Origin: Massilia sp. BJB1822
GTDB taxonomy: Bacteria; Pseudomonadota; Gammaproteobacteria; Burkholderiales; Burkholderiaceae_D
Assembly (NCBI RefSeq): GCF_013369485.1
Contig: NZ_JABWEB010000018.1
Coordinates: forward strand, 40,730-104,729
Direction: 5' to 3'
DNA: 64,000 nucleotides
Below the pieces are notes generated by a model. That model saw nothing but the letters and a program-made list of their open reading frames with translations. It did not search any database and was not told the DNA's origin. Shown here one piece after another: positions 1 through 8,593 of the stretch (position 1 is the first letter of the stretch; each line of letters begins with the position of its first letter). The position numbers were made by a program, and so were the translations under genes.

Positions 1-550
1 CCAGCTTGGCGCGCGTGTTTTCGGCATCGGCCGCTTCGCGGAAGGCGCCAGCCTGCAGATAATAGACCCATTTCTCGTCGCCGGCGGCGGCAGGCGCCGC
101 GGCGGGAGCTGCCGCAGCGCCGGCAGCCGGCGCCTTGGCGGCCGTCTTCGGCGCATTCTGCGCTTCGATGCGGTCCACCACCTGCTGCAGCGGATCCGGT
201 TGTGGCGGCGCTTTCGGCGCTTCCTTGGCGACGGCTGGCGCCGGCGCCGGCGTTGCGGCCGGGGTCTCGCGCACTACCGGCGCCTTAGCTTCTTCCCGCG
301 CGAAGTCCTTGGCCGCTTCGCGCGTCGCGTCCTTATTGCCGTACATCGGTTTGTTCGGATCGGAAATCTGGCCTGCCGCCGGTTCGCTGGCCTTGCCGGA
401 CTTGCTGGCGCGGTCGGTGAACGGCGATTGGCCCTTGGTGATCATCAGCGCCACTACGACAGCGATGCCAAGACCGATGACCAGACCGATGATGATGCCA
501 ACCAGGGTGTTGCCTTGCTGACGTTGCACGGAAATAGGGCGGAAAGTCAT
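1..550 (-). CDS. SPOR-domain cell-division/peptidoglycan-binding protein, 3' end cut by window edge
   Basis: Reading leftwards from ATG at 548-550, the protein opens MTFRPISVQRQQGNT, followed by one hydrophobic segment (about residues 15-37, VGIIIGLVIGLGIAVVVALM) and a long Ala/Pro/Lys-rich linker. It then enters a sequence like the start of a SPOR domain (WVYYLQAGAF, then ADAENTRAKL) and leaves the window. This is the layout of FtsN-like SPOR proteins: a single inner-membrane anchor, a flexible periplasmic spacer and a C-terminal domain that binds denuded septal glycan. It starts 21 bases after the argS stop, in the same direction, and a SPOR gene next to argS is a common Burkholderiales arrangement. 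The missing C terminus prevents closer naming. Confidence 0.85.
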   Translation of the reverse strand, partial: MTFRPISVQRQQGNTLVGIIIGLVIGLGIAVVVALMITKGQSPFTDRASKSGKASEPAAGQISDPNKPMYGNKDATREAAKDFAREEAKAPVVRETPAATPAPAPAVAKEAPKAPPQPDPLQQVVDRIEAQNAPKTAAKAPAAGAAAAPAAAPAAAGDEKWVYYLQAGAFREAADAENTRAKL

Positions 551-571
551 TGTGCGGGAAGTCCTTCGCAA

Positions 572-2281
572 TTACATTTGGTTCGGCGCGGAGACGCCGA
601 TCAGGCTCAGGCCATTGCGCAGCACCTGGCGGGTTGCCACCACCAGGGCCAGGCGCGCCAGTTTCAGCGCTTCGTCGTCCACCAGCACGCGCTCGGCGAA
701 GTAGAAGCTGTGCAGGTTGGCGGCCAGGTCGCGCAGGTAGAAGGCCACCTGGTGCGGGCTCAGTTCAGCCTGGGCGCGCGCCAGCATTTCCGGATACTGG
801 GCCAGGGTGGCCAGCATGGCCTGTTCGGTCGGCGCCGTCAGCGGCGACAGGTCGGCCTTGTCCAGCGTGGCTTCGTCGCCGCCCCACTGTTCCAGCATGC
901 GGCAGATGCGGGCGTGGGCGTACTGCACGTAGTACACCGGATTCTCGTCCGAAGTCTTGAGCGCGACGTCGACGTCGAACACGAATTCGGTGTCGGCCTT
1001 GCGCGAGATGAGGAAGAAGCGCACCGCGTCGCGGCCCTTGGTGATGTCGCCGCCGCCCGACCATTCGATCAGGTCGCGCACGGTCACGTAGGAACCGGCG
1101 CGCTTGGAGATTTTCACCTCGGCGCCATCCTTCATCACCGTCACCATCTTGTGCAGCACGTAGTCGGGGTAGCCCTGCGGGATGCCCTTGTTCAGCGACT
1201 GCAGGCCGCCGCGCACGCGCGCGATGGTGCCATGGTGGTCGGAACCCTGGATATTGATGGCCTGGGTGAAGCCGCGCTGGAACTTGACCAGGTGGTAGGC
1301 CACGTCCGGCACGAAATAGGTGTAGCCGCCTTCGGACTTGCGCATTACGCGGTCCTTGTCGTCGCCGAAGTCGGTGGTGCGCAGCCACAGGGCGCCGCCC
1401 TCCTCGTAGGTGTGGCCGCTGGCGATCATGTCGCCTACCGCCTCTTCCACCTTGCCGTCGGAGTACAGCGAGGACTCCAGGAAGTAATTGTCAAACTTGA
1501 CGCCGAAGGCTTGCAGATCGATGTCCTGCTCGTTGCGCAGATAGATCACGGAGAAAGCGCGGATGGAGTCGATATCGTTCACATCGCCGGAAGCGGTGAC
1601 TGGCGCGCTGTCGGCGGCCGACACGGTTTTCTTGGCCAGGAAGTCGGCGGCGATGTCGGCGATATAGTCGCCGTTGTAGGCCGATTCAGGCCATTCCGCG
1701 TCGCCCGGCTTGAAGCCGCGCGCGCGCGCCTGCACCGAGGCGGCCAGGGTCTGGATCTGCACGCCGGCGTCGTTGTAATAGAACTCGCGGGTCACGTCGA
1801 AGCCCTGCGTCAGGAACAGGGAAGCCAGGGCATCGCCCAGCGCCGCCTGGCGGCCGTGGCCCACGTGCAGCGGGCCGGTCGGGTTGGCCGAGACGAATTC
1901 CAGGATCACGTGCTTGCCGCTGCCGGCCGCGCTGCGGCCGAAACCGGCGCCTTGCGCCAGGATGGCGTTGACCACGGCCTGTTTCGACGCTTCGGTCACG
2001 CGCAGATTGATGAAGCCCGGGCCGGCGATATCGGCGCTGGCGACGAGTGCCTTGCCAGCCGGGTTATCCAGCACGGCGGCGACGATTTTCTGCGCCAGTT
2101 CGCGCGGGTTCATTTTCAGCTGTTTGGCCAGCTGCATGGCGATATTGCAGGCGACATCGCCGTGGGCGGCATCGCGCGGACGCTCCAGCACCACGTTGGC
2201 GGTCACTTCGGTGCCGGCCAGGATCGGCGCGAGGGCGGCCTGGAACAGGGCAATAATCTCTTGTTTTTGTTGGGCGAGCAT
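572..2281 (-). CDS. argS: Arginyl-tRNA synthetase
   Basis: Class I aminoacyl-tRNA synthetase of 569 residues, close to the family's usual length (about 570-590), charging tRNA-Arg in the cytosol. The N-terminal Add-1-type domain precedes the HIGH-type motif HVGH at residues 139-142, in the context SANPTGPLHVGHGR that is typical of ArgS. The KMSKS position is occupied by KISKRAGS, the degenerate form normal in many ArgS enzymes. The C-terminal anticodon-binding helical domain ends RNGLSLIGVSAPNQM, matching the family's DALRM-type tail. The ATG at 2281 gives the expected MLAQQKQEI start. A perfect TATAAT lies about 51 bases upstream on the same strand. The SPOR-domain gene follows directly and may be co-transcribed. 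Confidence 0.98.
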   Translation of the reverse strand: MLAQQKQEIIALFQAALAPILAGTEVTANVVLERPRDAAHGDVACNIAMQLAKQLKMNPRELAQKIVAAVLDNPAGKALVASADIAGPGFINLRVTEASKQAVVNAILAQGAGFGRSAAGSGKHVILEFVSANPTGPLHVGHGRQAALGDALASLFLTQGFDVTREFYYNDAGVQIQTLAASVQARARGFKPGDAEWPESAYNGDYIADIAADFLAKKTVSAADSAPVTASGDVNDIDSIRAFSVIYLRNEQDIDLQAFGVKFDNYFLESSLYSDGKVEEAVGDMIASGHTYEEGGALWLRTTDFGDDKDRVMRKSEGGYTYFVPDVAYHLVKFQRGFTQAINIQGSDHHGTIARVRGGLQSLNKGIPQGYPDYVLHKMVTVMKDGAEVKISKRAGSYVTVRDLIEWSGGGDITKGRDAVRFFLISRKADTEFVFDVDVALKTSDENPVYYVQYAHARICRMLEQWGGDEATLDKADLSPLTAPTEQAMLATLAQYPEMLARAQAELSPHQVAFYLRDLAANLHSFYFAERVLVDDEALKLARLALVVATRQVLRNGLSLIGVSAPNQM

Positions 2282-2331
2282 AGTCTGTGGGGGCGGCCGG
2301 GCCGCGCTATATAACGTCTGAAAGAAGGGAC

Positions 2332-2360
2332 ATTATACTGGTTTGCCACAGGCATGGACA
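2332..2360 (-). promoter_or_regulatory. Candidate sigma-70 promoter of argS
   Basis: On the minus strand a perfect -10 TATAAT (plus-strand ATTATA, 2332-2337) lies 51 bases before the argS ATG. The hexamer 17 bases upstream is TGTCCA, only 3/6 to the -35 consensus, so the -10 carries most of the evidence. Confidence 0.4.
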
Positions 2361-2425
2361 CGCGCCGGACTCGTCCCGATTTCCCCATAAAATGCGGCGA
2401 ATCGCACTTCCGCTACAATGAAGCG

Positions 2426-2710
2426 ATGGGACAAGCTTCGATCAGCCGGATTCGGGACTGCATTCGTTCGCTGAACTACGCTGTCTCCCTTCATGCGGCG
2501 GAAGGACTGGACGATGACAACCTCACGATCTTCGATCTCGAAAGCATTATCCTCAGCGGACGCATTGTCGAGCGCCAGCGGGATCATGACTGGGGAGAAC
2601 GCAAATACCTCATCCGAGGCAGAACAAGCGATGGACGGGAAGCAGAAGCCGCCGTCAAGCTCGGATTCGACCACATCACCCTCGTCGTCATCACCGTCTA
2701 CCTTGTTTGA
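2426..2710 (+). CDS. DUF4258 domain protein, putative toxin of a small two-gene module
   Basis: A 94-residue protein from ATG 2426 (MGQASISRIRD). The core contains an N-terminal His-centred helix (AVSLHAAEGLDDDNLT), a GRIVERQRDHDWGERKYLIRG strand region and the closing TLVVITVYLV strand, which match the DUF4258 fold that I associate with RelE/BrnT-like small proteins. An upstream in-frame ATG (2354) would add 24 residues without family similarity, so the later start is preferred. A TACAAT hexamer (2414-2419) sits six bases before this ATG, so the message could be leaderless. The next gene overlaps its 3' end and encodes a YgiT/MqsA-type zinc finger, the usual partner of this family in toxin-antitoxin-like pairs. 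Toxicity is inferred from context only. Confidence 0.75.
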   Translation: MGQASISRIRDCIRSLNYAVSLHAAEGLDDDNLTIFDLESIILSGRIVERQRDHDWGERKYLIRGRTSDGREAEAAVKLGFDHITLVVITVYLV

Positions 2711-2942
2711 CGCGCGTTGCGCGTATTGCGGCGAGGCGGGCTTGGAAGTACGCCGCGTGACCCGCCACTTTGGCCGCAACGAGCATCTGCTGCTGATTGA
2801 AAATATCCCGCTATATCACTGCCCACATTGTGCTGCCGACTACTTTAGCGCGCAGACCATGCACGAAATTGAGCGCATCAAATCGCAGCGCCTGACCCTG
2901 GCGGTGCCAAGAAGCGTGCCGATTGCCGAATTTCGCTCGTAA
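2631..2942 (+). CDS. YgiT/MqsA-type zinc-finger protein, putative antitoxin
   Basis: With ATG 2631 the protein has 103 residues: a Ser/Pro-rich start, then the zinc-binding core with CAYC and CPHC pairs about 30 residues apart, then a helix and the ending VPRSVPIAEFRS. The spacing matches the N-terminal zinc domain of MqsA (YgiT). The C-terminal HTH of full MqsA is absent, so DNA binding by this protein is doubtful. The gene overlaps the DUF4258 gene by 80 bases; a GAGG at 2616-2619 precedes the ATG. A TTG at 2703, at the upstream stop, is an alternative start that would remove the Ser-rich leader and begin right before the conserved finger. The start is therefore uncertain although the gene itself is convincing. 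Confidence 0.75.
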   Translation: MDGKQKPPSSSDSTTSPSSSSPSTLFDARCAYCGEAGLEVRRVTRHFGRNEHLLLIENIPLYHCPHCAADYFSAQTMHEIERIKSQRLTLAVPRSVPIAEFRS

Positions 2943-3076
2943 ATGAGGGAAATCCGCAATATTCGGCCGCGAACCGCTACAATCCACCCTTTGCAGAATT
3001 CCGCGCTCAACACGGCCTCACGAGGGACCGTCCGGCCCCGATGGCGGGCGGGCGCGCGCCACCCACGGATTAATAT

Positions 3077-4486
3077 ATGAACAAGCGTTCAACGCTGACC
3101 CTGAAGGCCAAGCCGGCCGCGGCCGACCGTCCCAAGCTGCGGGCCAGCCACCACCGCGACCTGAAACCCGCCTTGCAGACGCAGTTCAAGGCCGACCTGA
3201 AGCCCGATTCGCTGGCCTTCGCCCTCCTGGGCGCGGCCAATGCCGTGGTCCAGGTGCGCGGCGGCACGGCGCTGCCGCAGGCGCTGGCCGGGGTGTTCGC
3301 CAGCAGCGGCGCCTCGCCCCAGCAGCGCGGCGCGATCCAGGACATCGCCTACCGCGCCATGCGCCAGCTGGGCCGCAGCGAAGCCCTGACGGCGCTGATG
3401 ACGCCCAAGGCGCCGGAGCCGCTGGTCGGCGCCCTGCTGGCCTGCGCCTTGCCGCTGATGGCTGCGGCCGAAGGGGCGGACGCGCCATATGAGGAATTCA
3501 CCGTGGTCGACCAGGCCGTGACGGCCGCCGCCGCCCATCCCGACGCCGCGCGCGCCAAGGGCATGATGAATGCCGTGCTGCGCCGCTTCCTGCGCGAGCG
3601 CCAGGATCTGCTGAAAACGGCCCTGCTGCAGCCCACCGCCAAATGGAATTATCCGCAGTGGTGGATGGATGCGGTGCGCACCGCCTATCCCCAGGATTGG
3701 CAGGCTGTGCTGGAGGCGGGCAATGCGCCGCCGCCGCTGACCCTGCGCGTGAATGCGCGCAAGGGCACGGTCGACGCTTACCTGAAACTGCTGGAGCAGG
3801 CCGGCCTGGCCGCCAGCCAGATCGGGCCGCACGCCGTGCGCCTGGCCAAGCCGGTCGGCGTGCAGCTGATTCCGGGCTTCGCCGAGGGTCTGGTGTCGGT
3901 GCAGGATTCCGGCGCCCAGCTGGCCGCCACCCTGCTCGACGCGCGGGACGGCATGCGCGTGCTGGACGCCTGCGCCGCGCCCGGCGGCAAGACCTGCCAT
4001 ATCCTGGAGCTGGCCGATGTCAAATTGACAGCGCTGGACGCCGATCCGAAGCGCCTGCAGCGCGTGCAGGAAAATCTCGACCGCCTGCAATTGCAAGCCA
4101 CTTTGCAGGCCGCCGAAGCGCAGGACCGCGGCTGGTGGGATGGCCAGCAGTTCGACCGCATCCTGGCCGACGTGCCGTGCACCGCCTCCGGCATCGTGCG
4201 CCGCCACCCGGACATCCGCTGGCTGCGCCGCAAGTCCGACACCCTCCAACTTGCAACACTTTCCGCCAAAATTTTAGACAATCTTTGGCAGATGTTAAGG
4301 CCCAATGGTAAATTGCTGTTCGTGACATGCTCGTTGTGGCCGCAGGAGTCCGAGGCGCAGGCGGCCGCTTTCGCGGTGCGCCATGGCGCCACGCGGCTCG
4401 ATGCGCCCGGTCAGTTGCTGCCAGCAGGCGGCGCCGGACAGGATCACGATGGCTTGTTCTACGCGTTATTCGAGAAAAATGCGTAG
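3077..4486 (+). CDS. rsmB: 16S rRNA (cytosine-967-C5)-methyltransferase
   Basis: Fmu/RsmB-type SAM-dependent m5C methyltransferase that modifies C967 of 16S rRNA. The N-terminal NusB-like RNA-binding half spans about residues 40-190. The SAM-binding motif DACAAPGGKT is near residue 297, the PCT motif (DVPCTASGIVRRHPDIRW) near 366, and the catalytic-cysteine motif TCSLWPQES near 416. At 469 residues it is slightly longer than the E. coli enzyme because of a basic N-terminal extension. It is followed at once by the DUF4390 gene and ntrYX, a conserved Burkholderiales order. A TACAAT about 95 bases upstream (2978-2983) could be its -10; no good -35 is seen. Confidence 0.96.
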   Translation: MNKRSTLTLKAKPAAADRPKLRASHHRDLKPALQTQFKADLKPDSLAFALLGAANAVVQVRGGTALPQALAGVFASSGASPQQRGAIQDIAYRAMRQLGRSEALTALMTPKAPEPLVGALLACALPLMAAAEGADAPYEEFTVVDQAVTAAAAHPDAARAKGMMNAVLRRFLRERQDLLKTALLQPTAKWNYPQWWMDAVRTAYPQDWQAVLEAGNAPPPLTLRVNARKGTVDAYLKLLEQAGLAASQIGPHAVRLAKPVGVQLIPGFAEGLVSVQDSGAQLAATLLDARDGMRVLDACAAPGGKTCHILELADVKLTALDADPKRLQRVQENLDRLQLQATLQAAEAQDRGWWDGQQFDRILADVPCTASGIVRRHPDIRWLRRKSDTLQLATLSAKILDNLWQMLRPNGKLLFVTCSLWPQESEAQAAAFAVRHGATRLDAPGQLLPAGGAGQDHDGLFYALFEKNA

Positions 4487-4541
4487 GCTTTTCCCCTGTT
4501 TTCTGGCGAGTTTACTGACGGATTTAAAGAGCACCCCGCAC

Positions 4542-5114
4542 GTGACCCAACGCTTTCTTCGACATCTGCTTTGCCAGTTGCTGCTTCTGCTTGCCTGCCT
4601 GCTGCCGCAGGCTGTACGCGCTGCCGATGAAACCGTGGAGATCACCCGTGCCTATATCGAGGCGGCGGAAGAGGGTTACCGCCTGTCGGCCGCCTATTCC
4701 TTCGATCTGAATCACGGCCTGGAAGAGGCGCTGCAAAGCGGCATCCAGCTGTATTTCACCACCGCCATCGAGTTCACGCGGCGGCGCTGGTACTGGTTCG
4801 ACGAAAAAGCCGTGGTGGCCAAGCGCACCACGCGCATTGCCTACAATGTGCTGACCCGCCAGTACCACGTGAATGTGATCGGCAGCGTGCAGCAAAGCTT
4901 CCCCTCGCTGGACGACGCCCTGTTCTTTATCCGCCGCCCCAACCGCTGGGTGGTGGCGCCGCGCGGCGCGCTGAAGGTGGGCGAGATCTACAACGTCACG
5001 CTGCGCATGGGCATGGACCGCGACTATTTGCCCAAGCCGATCCAGGTCAATGCCTTCAATAACAGCGAGTGGCGGCTGGAAAACAAGAAATCCTTCCAGT
5101 ACAGGGCGGAATAA
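4542..5114 (+). CDS. DUF4390 secreted protein between rsmB and ntrY
   Basis: Taking GTG 4542 as start gives 190 residues with a clear signal peptide: basic VTQRFLRH, a Leu-rich core (LLCQLLLLLACLL) and the cleavage-type PQAVRA-ADE. The in-frame ATG at 4479, overlapping rsmB, would put 21 residues in front of the signal peptide and is less likely. The mature part (EITRAYIEAAEEGYRL, FTTAIEFTRRRWYWFDE, RQYHVNVIG, LRMGMDRDYLPKPIQVNAF) matches DUF4390, a periplasmic protein of unknown function found almost only beside ntrYX in betaproteobacteria. It ends two bases before the ntrY start, so it is probably co-transcribed and might support envelope signalling; that role is inference. Confidence 0.88.
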   Translation: MTQRFLRHLLCQLLLLLACLLPQAVRAADETVEITRAYIEAAEEGYRLSAAYSFDLNHGLEEALQSGIQLYFTTAIEFTRRRWYWFDEKAVVAKRTTRIAYNVLTRQYHVNVIGSVQQSFPSLDDALFFIRRPNRWVVAPRGALKVGEIYNVTLRMGMDRDYLPKPIQVNAFNNSEWRLENKKSFQYRAE

Positions 5115-5116
5115 GC

Positions 5117-7411
5117 GTGTCGTCGGCTTTGCGGTATCTGTTTGTCGTCGCCGGCGCTGCCTGCAGCATCCTGCTGTTCCTGCTCGCCTCCGCCTCCGAT
5201 AATTCCGGCTTCTTCGACCGCTACTATTCCTGGCTGCTTGGCTTGAACGCGGCCGTGGCCGTGGCCCTGCTGCTGCTGGTCGGGGTCTCCCTGTTCCGTC
5301 TTTACGCGCGCTACAAGAGCGGCAAATTCGGCTCGCGCCTGATGACGCGGCTGGTGCTGCTGTTCGCCTGCATCGGCGTGCTGCCCGGCCTGGTGGTCTT
5401 CCTGGTGTCGGTGCAGTTCGTGTCGCATTCGATCGAATCCTGGTTCAATGTGCGGGTGGAGGAGGCGCTCGACGCCGGCGTCGACCTGGGCCGCGCCGCG
5501 CTGGAAGCCCAGCTCACCGAACTGGAAGCGAGCGCGCGCCAGACCGTCAATGTGCTGGCGCAGGAACCGTTTTATGTGGCGCCGGCCGTGCTGTCGCGTT
5601 TCGTCAAGCGCCATCCCGGCACGCAGAGCGCCATCATTGTCGATGCCGAGGGCGGCCTGATTGTCAGCGCCATGGGCGAGCGCCGCGTCAACCTGAGCGC
5701 CGACCTGCCGAACACCGTGATGCTGGCCCAGGCCCAATCGGGCACGCCGTATGCCGCGCCGGAAGGCGGCAATGAGCTGGGCGACGAGCGCTTCGGCGGC
5801 GGCATCCCGGCCCAGCCGGACGCCAATAATGTGCTGCGCCTGCGCGTGCTGATCGAGGTGCCGGACACGGTGCAGCCGAACGGTTCGCGCCTGGCGCCGC
5901 GCTATTTGCAGGTGATCCAGGCCGCGCCGCAGCGCCTGGCCAAGGACGGCGACCTGCTGCGCATCGCGCTCAGCGAATACAAGCAGCGCTACGTGGCGCG
6001 CGACGGCTTGCGCAAGATGTATGTGGAAACGCTGACCCTGACCCTGCTGCTGGCCGTGTTCGGCGCCATCGCCGCCGCCTTCCTGATCGCCAACGATCTG
6101 GCCCAGCCCCTGCTGCTGCTGGCCGAGGGCACGCGCGCCGTGGCTGAGGGCGACCTCTCGCCGCGCCCCATCGTCGCCAGCAGCGACGAGCTGGGCACGC
6201 TGACCCAATCGTTCAACACCATGACGCGCCAGTTGTCGGACGCCCGCACGACGGTGGAACAGAACCGCATCGCGCTGCAGAACGCCAAGGCCCACCTGGA
6301 GTCGGTGCTGGCGAATATGTCGGCCGGGGTGATGGTGCTGGACAGCGAATTCCACGTCGTCACCTGCAACGACTCGGTCGAGCGCATTCTGCAGCAGGCC
6401 GGCGTGACCCTGGTGGGCCAACCGCTGGCCGGCGTGGCCGGCATGCAGGAATTTGCCGCCGCCGTGATCGCGGCCTTCTCGGCGCAGAGCGCGCACACGG
6501 CGGCCGGACGCAGCGTGCAGTTGCACTGGCAGCGCCAGATCGAGATTCCGCGCCCGGCCGGCAGCGAGGAAGAGCATGACCTGATCCTGCTGGCGCGCGG
6601 TTCGCGCCTGCCGCTCGAACAGCACGGCAGCGGCTATCTGGTGGTGTTCGACGATATCACCGACGTCATCTCGGCCCAGCGTTCGATGGCCTGGGGCGAG
6701 GTGGCGCGCCGTCTGGCGCACGAGATCAAGAATCCGCTGACGCCGATCCAGCTGTCGGCCGAGCGCCTGCAGATGAAGCTCGAGCCCAAGCTCGACGCGG
6801 CCGACGTGGCCTTGCTGAACAAGAGCGCCACCACCATCGTCAACCAGGTGGCGGCCATGAAGCGCATGGTGGACGATTTCCGCGACTACGCGAAAGCGCC
6901 GCCGGCCGTGCTGGAAGAGCTGGACCTGAACGATCTGCTGGAAGAAATCCTGCATATGTACACGGGCGGCGAAGGACACGATATCATCCGCTTGAACCTG
7001 GCGCCGGTGCTGCCGCTGGTGATGGGCGATCCGACGCAATTGCGCCAGGTGATCCATAATCTGCTGCAGAACGCGCAGGATGCGCTGGTCGAGCAGCCGG
7101 GCGGCAATCCGGCGCCGCGCATCGACGTGACCACCGAGGCGATCCATTACCAAAGCGCCGACGGCGGTTCGCGTGTCGCGGTGCGCCTGGTCATCAGCGA
7201 CAATGGTCCCGGCTTTGCGCCGAAAATCCTGGCGCGGGCCTTTGAACCGTATGTCACCTCGAAGGCGCGCGGCACCGGCCTGGGCCTGGCGATGGTGAAG
7301 AAGATTATCGACGAACATGGGGGCCGGATCGATATCCAGAACCATGTCGATAGAAGTGGCGCTTCGGTCCTGATTTTGCTGTTAAAGTTGGCACCGGTGC
7401 AGTTGGCGTAA
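5117..7411 (+). CDS. ntrY: NtrY-type membrane sensor histidine kinase
   Basis: Start GTG 5117 is chosen because an AGGGCGGA ribosome-binding site precedes it at the right distance; an earlier ATG (5069) lies inside the upstream gene. The 764-residue protein has three to four N-terminal membrane segments with a periplasmic sensor loop (about 110-310), a last membrane segment, HAMP (about 320-370), PAS (about 395-520), HisKA with LAHEIKNPLTPIQL (phospho-His near 534), and an ATPase domain with N-box HNLLQNAQDAL (near 646), G1 DNGPGF (near 694) and G2 GTGLGLAMVKKI (near 717). This is the NtrY layout of nitrogen, redox or envelope sensing systems. The response-regulator gene follows after 91 bases. 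The stimulus cannot be read from the sequence. Confidence 0.95.
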   Translation: MSSALRYLFVVAGAACSILLFLLASASDNSGFFDRYYSWLLGLNAAVAVALLLLVGVSLFRLYARYKSGKFGSRLMTRLVLLFACIGVLPGLVVFLVSVQFVSHSIESWFNVRVEEALDAGVDLGRAALEAQLTELEASARQTVNVLAQEPFYVAPAVLSRFVKRHPGTQSAIIVDAEGGLIVSAMGERRVNLSADLPNTVMLAQAQSGTPYAAPEGGNELGDERFGGGIPAQPDANNVLRLRVLIEVPDTVQPNGSRLAPRYLQVIQAAPQRLAKDGDLLRIALSEYKQRYVARDGLRKMYVETLTLTLLLAVFGAIAAAFLIANDLAQPLLLLAEGTRAVAEGDLSPRPIVASSDELGTLTQSFNTMTRQLSDARTTVEQNRIALQNAKAHLESVLANMSAGVMVLDSEFHVVTCNDSVERILQQAGVTLVGQPLAGVAGMQEFAAAVIAAFSAQSAHTAAGRSVQLHWQRQIEIPRPAGSEEEHDLILLARGSRLPLEQHGSGYLVVFDDITDVISAQRSMAWGEVARRLAHEIKNPLTPIQLSAERLQMKLEPKLDAADVALLNKSATTIVNQVAAMKRMVDDFRDYAKAPPAVLEELDLNDLLEEILHMYTGGEGHDIIRLNLAPVLPLVMGDPTQLRQVIHNLLQNAQDALVEQPGGNPAPRIDVTTEAIHYQSADGGSRVAVRLVISDNGPGFAPKILARAFEPYVTSKARGTGLGLAMVKKIIDEHGGRIDIQNHVDRSGASVLILLLKLAPVQLA

Positions 7412-7502
7412 TATTGAATGACCAATAAAATCATTGCAAAGAATTCAGGCACAATAGCAGTGCCTGGGATCAGCGAAAAATGAGAGAGAGGGGCAGGGAT
7501 AG

Positions 7503-8225
7503 ATGGCAAACATTCTCGTAGTTGATGATGAAATGGGGATCCGCGAGTTGCTCTCGGAAATTCTGGGCGACGAAGGACATGCGGTGCAGCTGGCGGAAAA
7601 CGCCCAGCAGGCCCGCGCTGCACGTGCCGCCGGCGCACCCGATCTGGTGCTGCTGGATATCTGGATGCCGGACACGGATGGCGTGACCCTGCTCAAGGAA
7701 TGGCAGCGCGACGGCTTGCTGACCATGCCGGTGATCATGATGTCGGGCCACGCCACCATCGATACGGCGGTGGAAGCGACGCGCATCGGCGCGCTCAACT
7801 TCCTGGAAAAGCCGATTGCAATGCAAAAGCTGCTGAAGGCCGTGCAAGCGGGCTTGAGCCGCGCGCAGGAAGCGGTGCGCGCGCCGCTGGTGGCGCCGCG
7901 TCCAGCCGCGCCGCCGGTGGCCGAAGAGGGCAGCCTGGCCGCGCCGGTGGGCTTTGGCGTGCAGAGCGCCGCGCTGCCACCGCAAGGCATCATGGCGCCG
8001 CGTCCGAATGGCGAAGGCTTGATGTTCAACCTGTCCTTCGACCTGCCGCTGCGCGAGGCGCGCGATGCCTTCGAGCGCATGTATTTCGAGCACCACCTGG
8101 GCCGCGAAGGCGGCAGCATGACGCGCGTGGCCGAGAAGACCGGCCTCGAGCGCACCCACCTTTACCGCAAGCTCAAGCAACTGGGCGTGGAACCGGGCAA
8201 GCTGGCCAAGAAAAGCCAGGCGTGA
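7503..8225 (+). CDS. NtrX-like response regulator without AAA+ domain (REC-linker-Fis HTH)
   Basis: 240 residues: a receiver domain (1-120) with acidic pair D8/D9, phosphoacceptor D52 in LVLLDIWMPDTDG, S81 and K103; a 50-residue Ala/Pro-rich linker; then a Fis-type helix-turn-helix at the C terminus (GSMTRVAEKTGLERTHLYRKLKQLG). Canonical NtrX is about 450 residues with a sigma-54-activating AAA+ ATPase between these domains. Here neither a Walker A nor a GAFTGA motif exists, so sigma-54 activation is not expected; it probably represses or activates ordinary promoters. It is the likely partner of the adjacent NtrY. Its stop overlaps the start of the next gene (GTGA). Confidence 0.93.
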   Translation: MANILVVDDEMGIRELLSEILGDEGHAVQLAENAQQARAARAAGAPDLVLLDIWMPDTDGVTLLKEWQRDGLLTMPVIMMSGHATIDTAVEATRIGALNFLEKPIAMQKLLKAVQAGLSRAQEAVRAPLVAPRPAAPPVAEEGSLAAPVGFGVQSAALPPQGIMAPRPNGEGLMFNLSFDLPLREARDAFERMYFEHHLGREGGSMTRVAEKTGLERTHLYRKLKQLGVEPGKLAKKSQA

Positions 8226-8593
8226 CCTGTCTTACCCTGGTGACTGGCGCGCGCGCCGCCGACCGCGAACGCGCGATCGCGGCCGCGCTGGTGCCAGGAA
8301 GACACACGGCTATTATTTTGGAAGGATTGGCCGACGCCAATTCGCCCTTGGTGTATGATGAAAGCGATGCCTCAGCAGATAGCAGGCTGCAAGTCATCAG
8401 GATTGCCCCAGGCTGCCTGTGCTGCACCGGCCATCTAGTCTTACGGGTAACATTGCACCGCATCTTGCGCCGTCCCCCGGCGCAGCTCTTTATCAGCCTG
8501 GCCGACGCCAGCCATCTGGAACGGCTACGCGCTTCGCTGTCTTCGGCGCCGTATGACGCATTGCTGCGTCTCAGCCCCGACCTTGCCGTGTAA
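8222..8593 (+). CDS. Small CobW/GTPase-like protein with degenerate P-loop
   Basis: GTG 8222 overlaps the stop codon of the NtrX-like gene, pointing to translational coupling. The 123-residue product starts TCLTLVTGARAADRERAIAA, which lines up with the beginning of CobW/COG0523 metal-trafficking GTPases but lacks the GxxGxGKT P-loop. Further on it keeps the family's Cys motif in a variant form (APGCLCCTGHLVLRVTL, compare GCVCC or GCICC), followed by FISLADASHLERL. It resembles the first third of a CobW protein without the GTPase core residues. Metal binding by the Cys pair is plausible; GTP hydrolysis is unlikely. Its link to the two-component system is positional only. Confidence 0.7.
   Translation: MTCLTLVTGARAADRERAIAAALVPGRHTAIILEGLADANSPLVYDESDASADSRLQVIRIAPGCLCCTGHLVLRVTLHRILRRPPAQLFISLADASHLERLRASLSSAPYDALLRLSPDLAV

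Noticed and set aside
5024..7345. A 773-codon frame opposite ntrY
   Set aside because: Antisense composition and full overlap with a complete histidine kinase.
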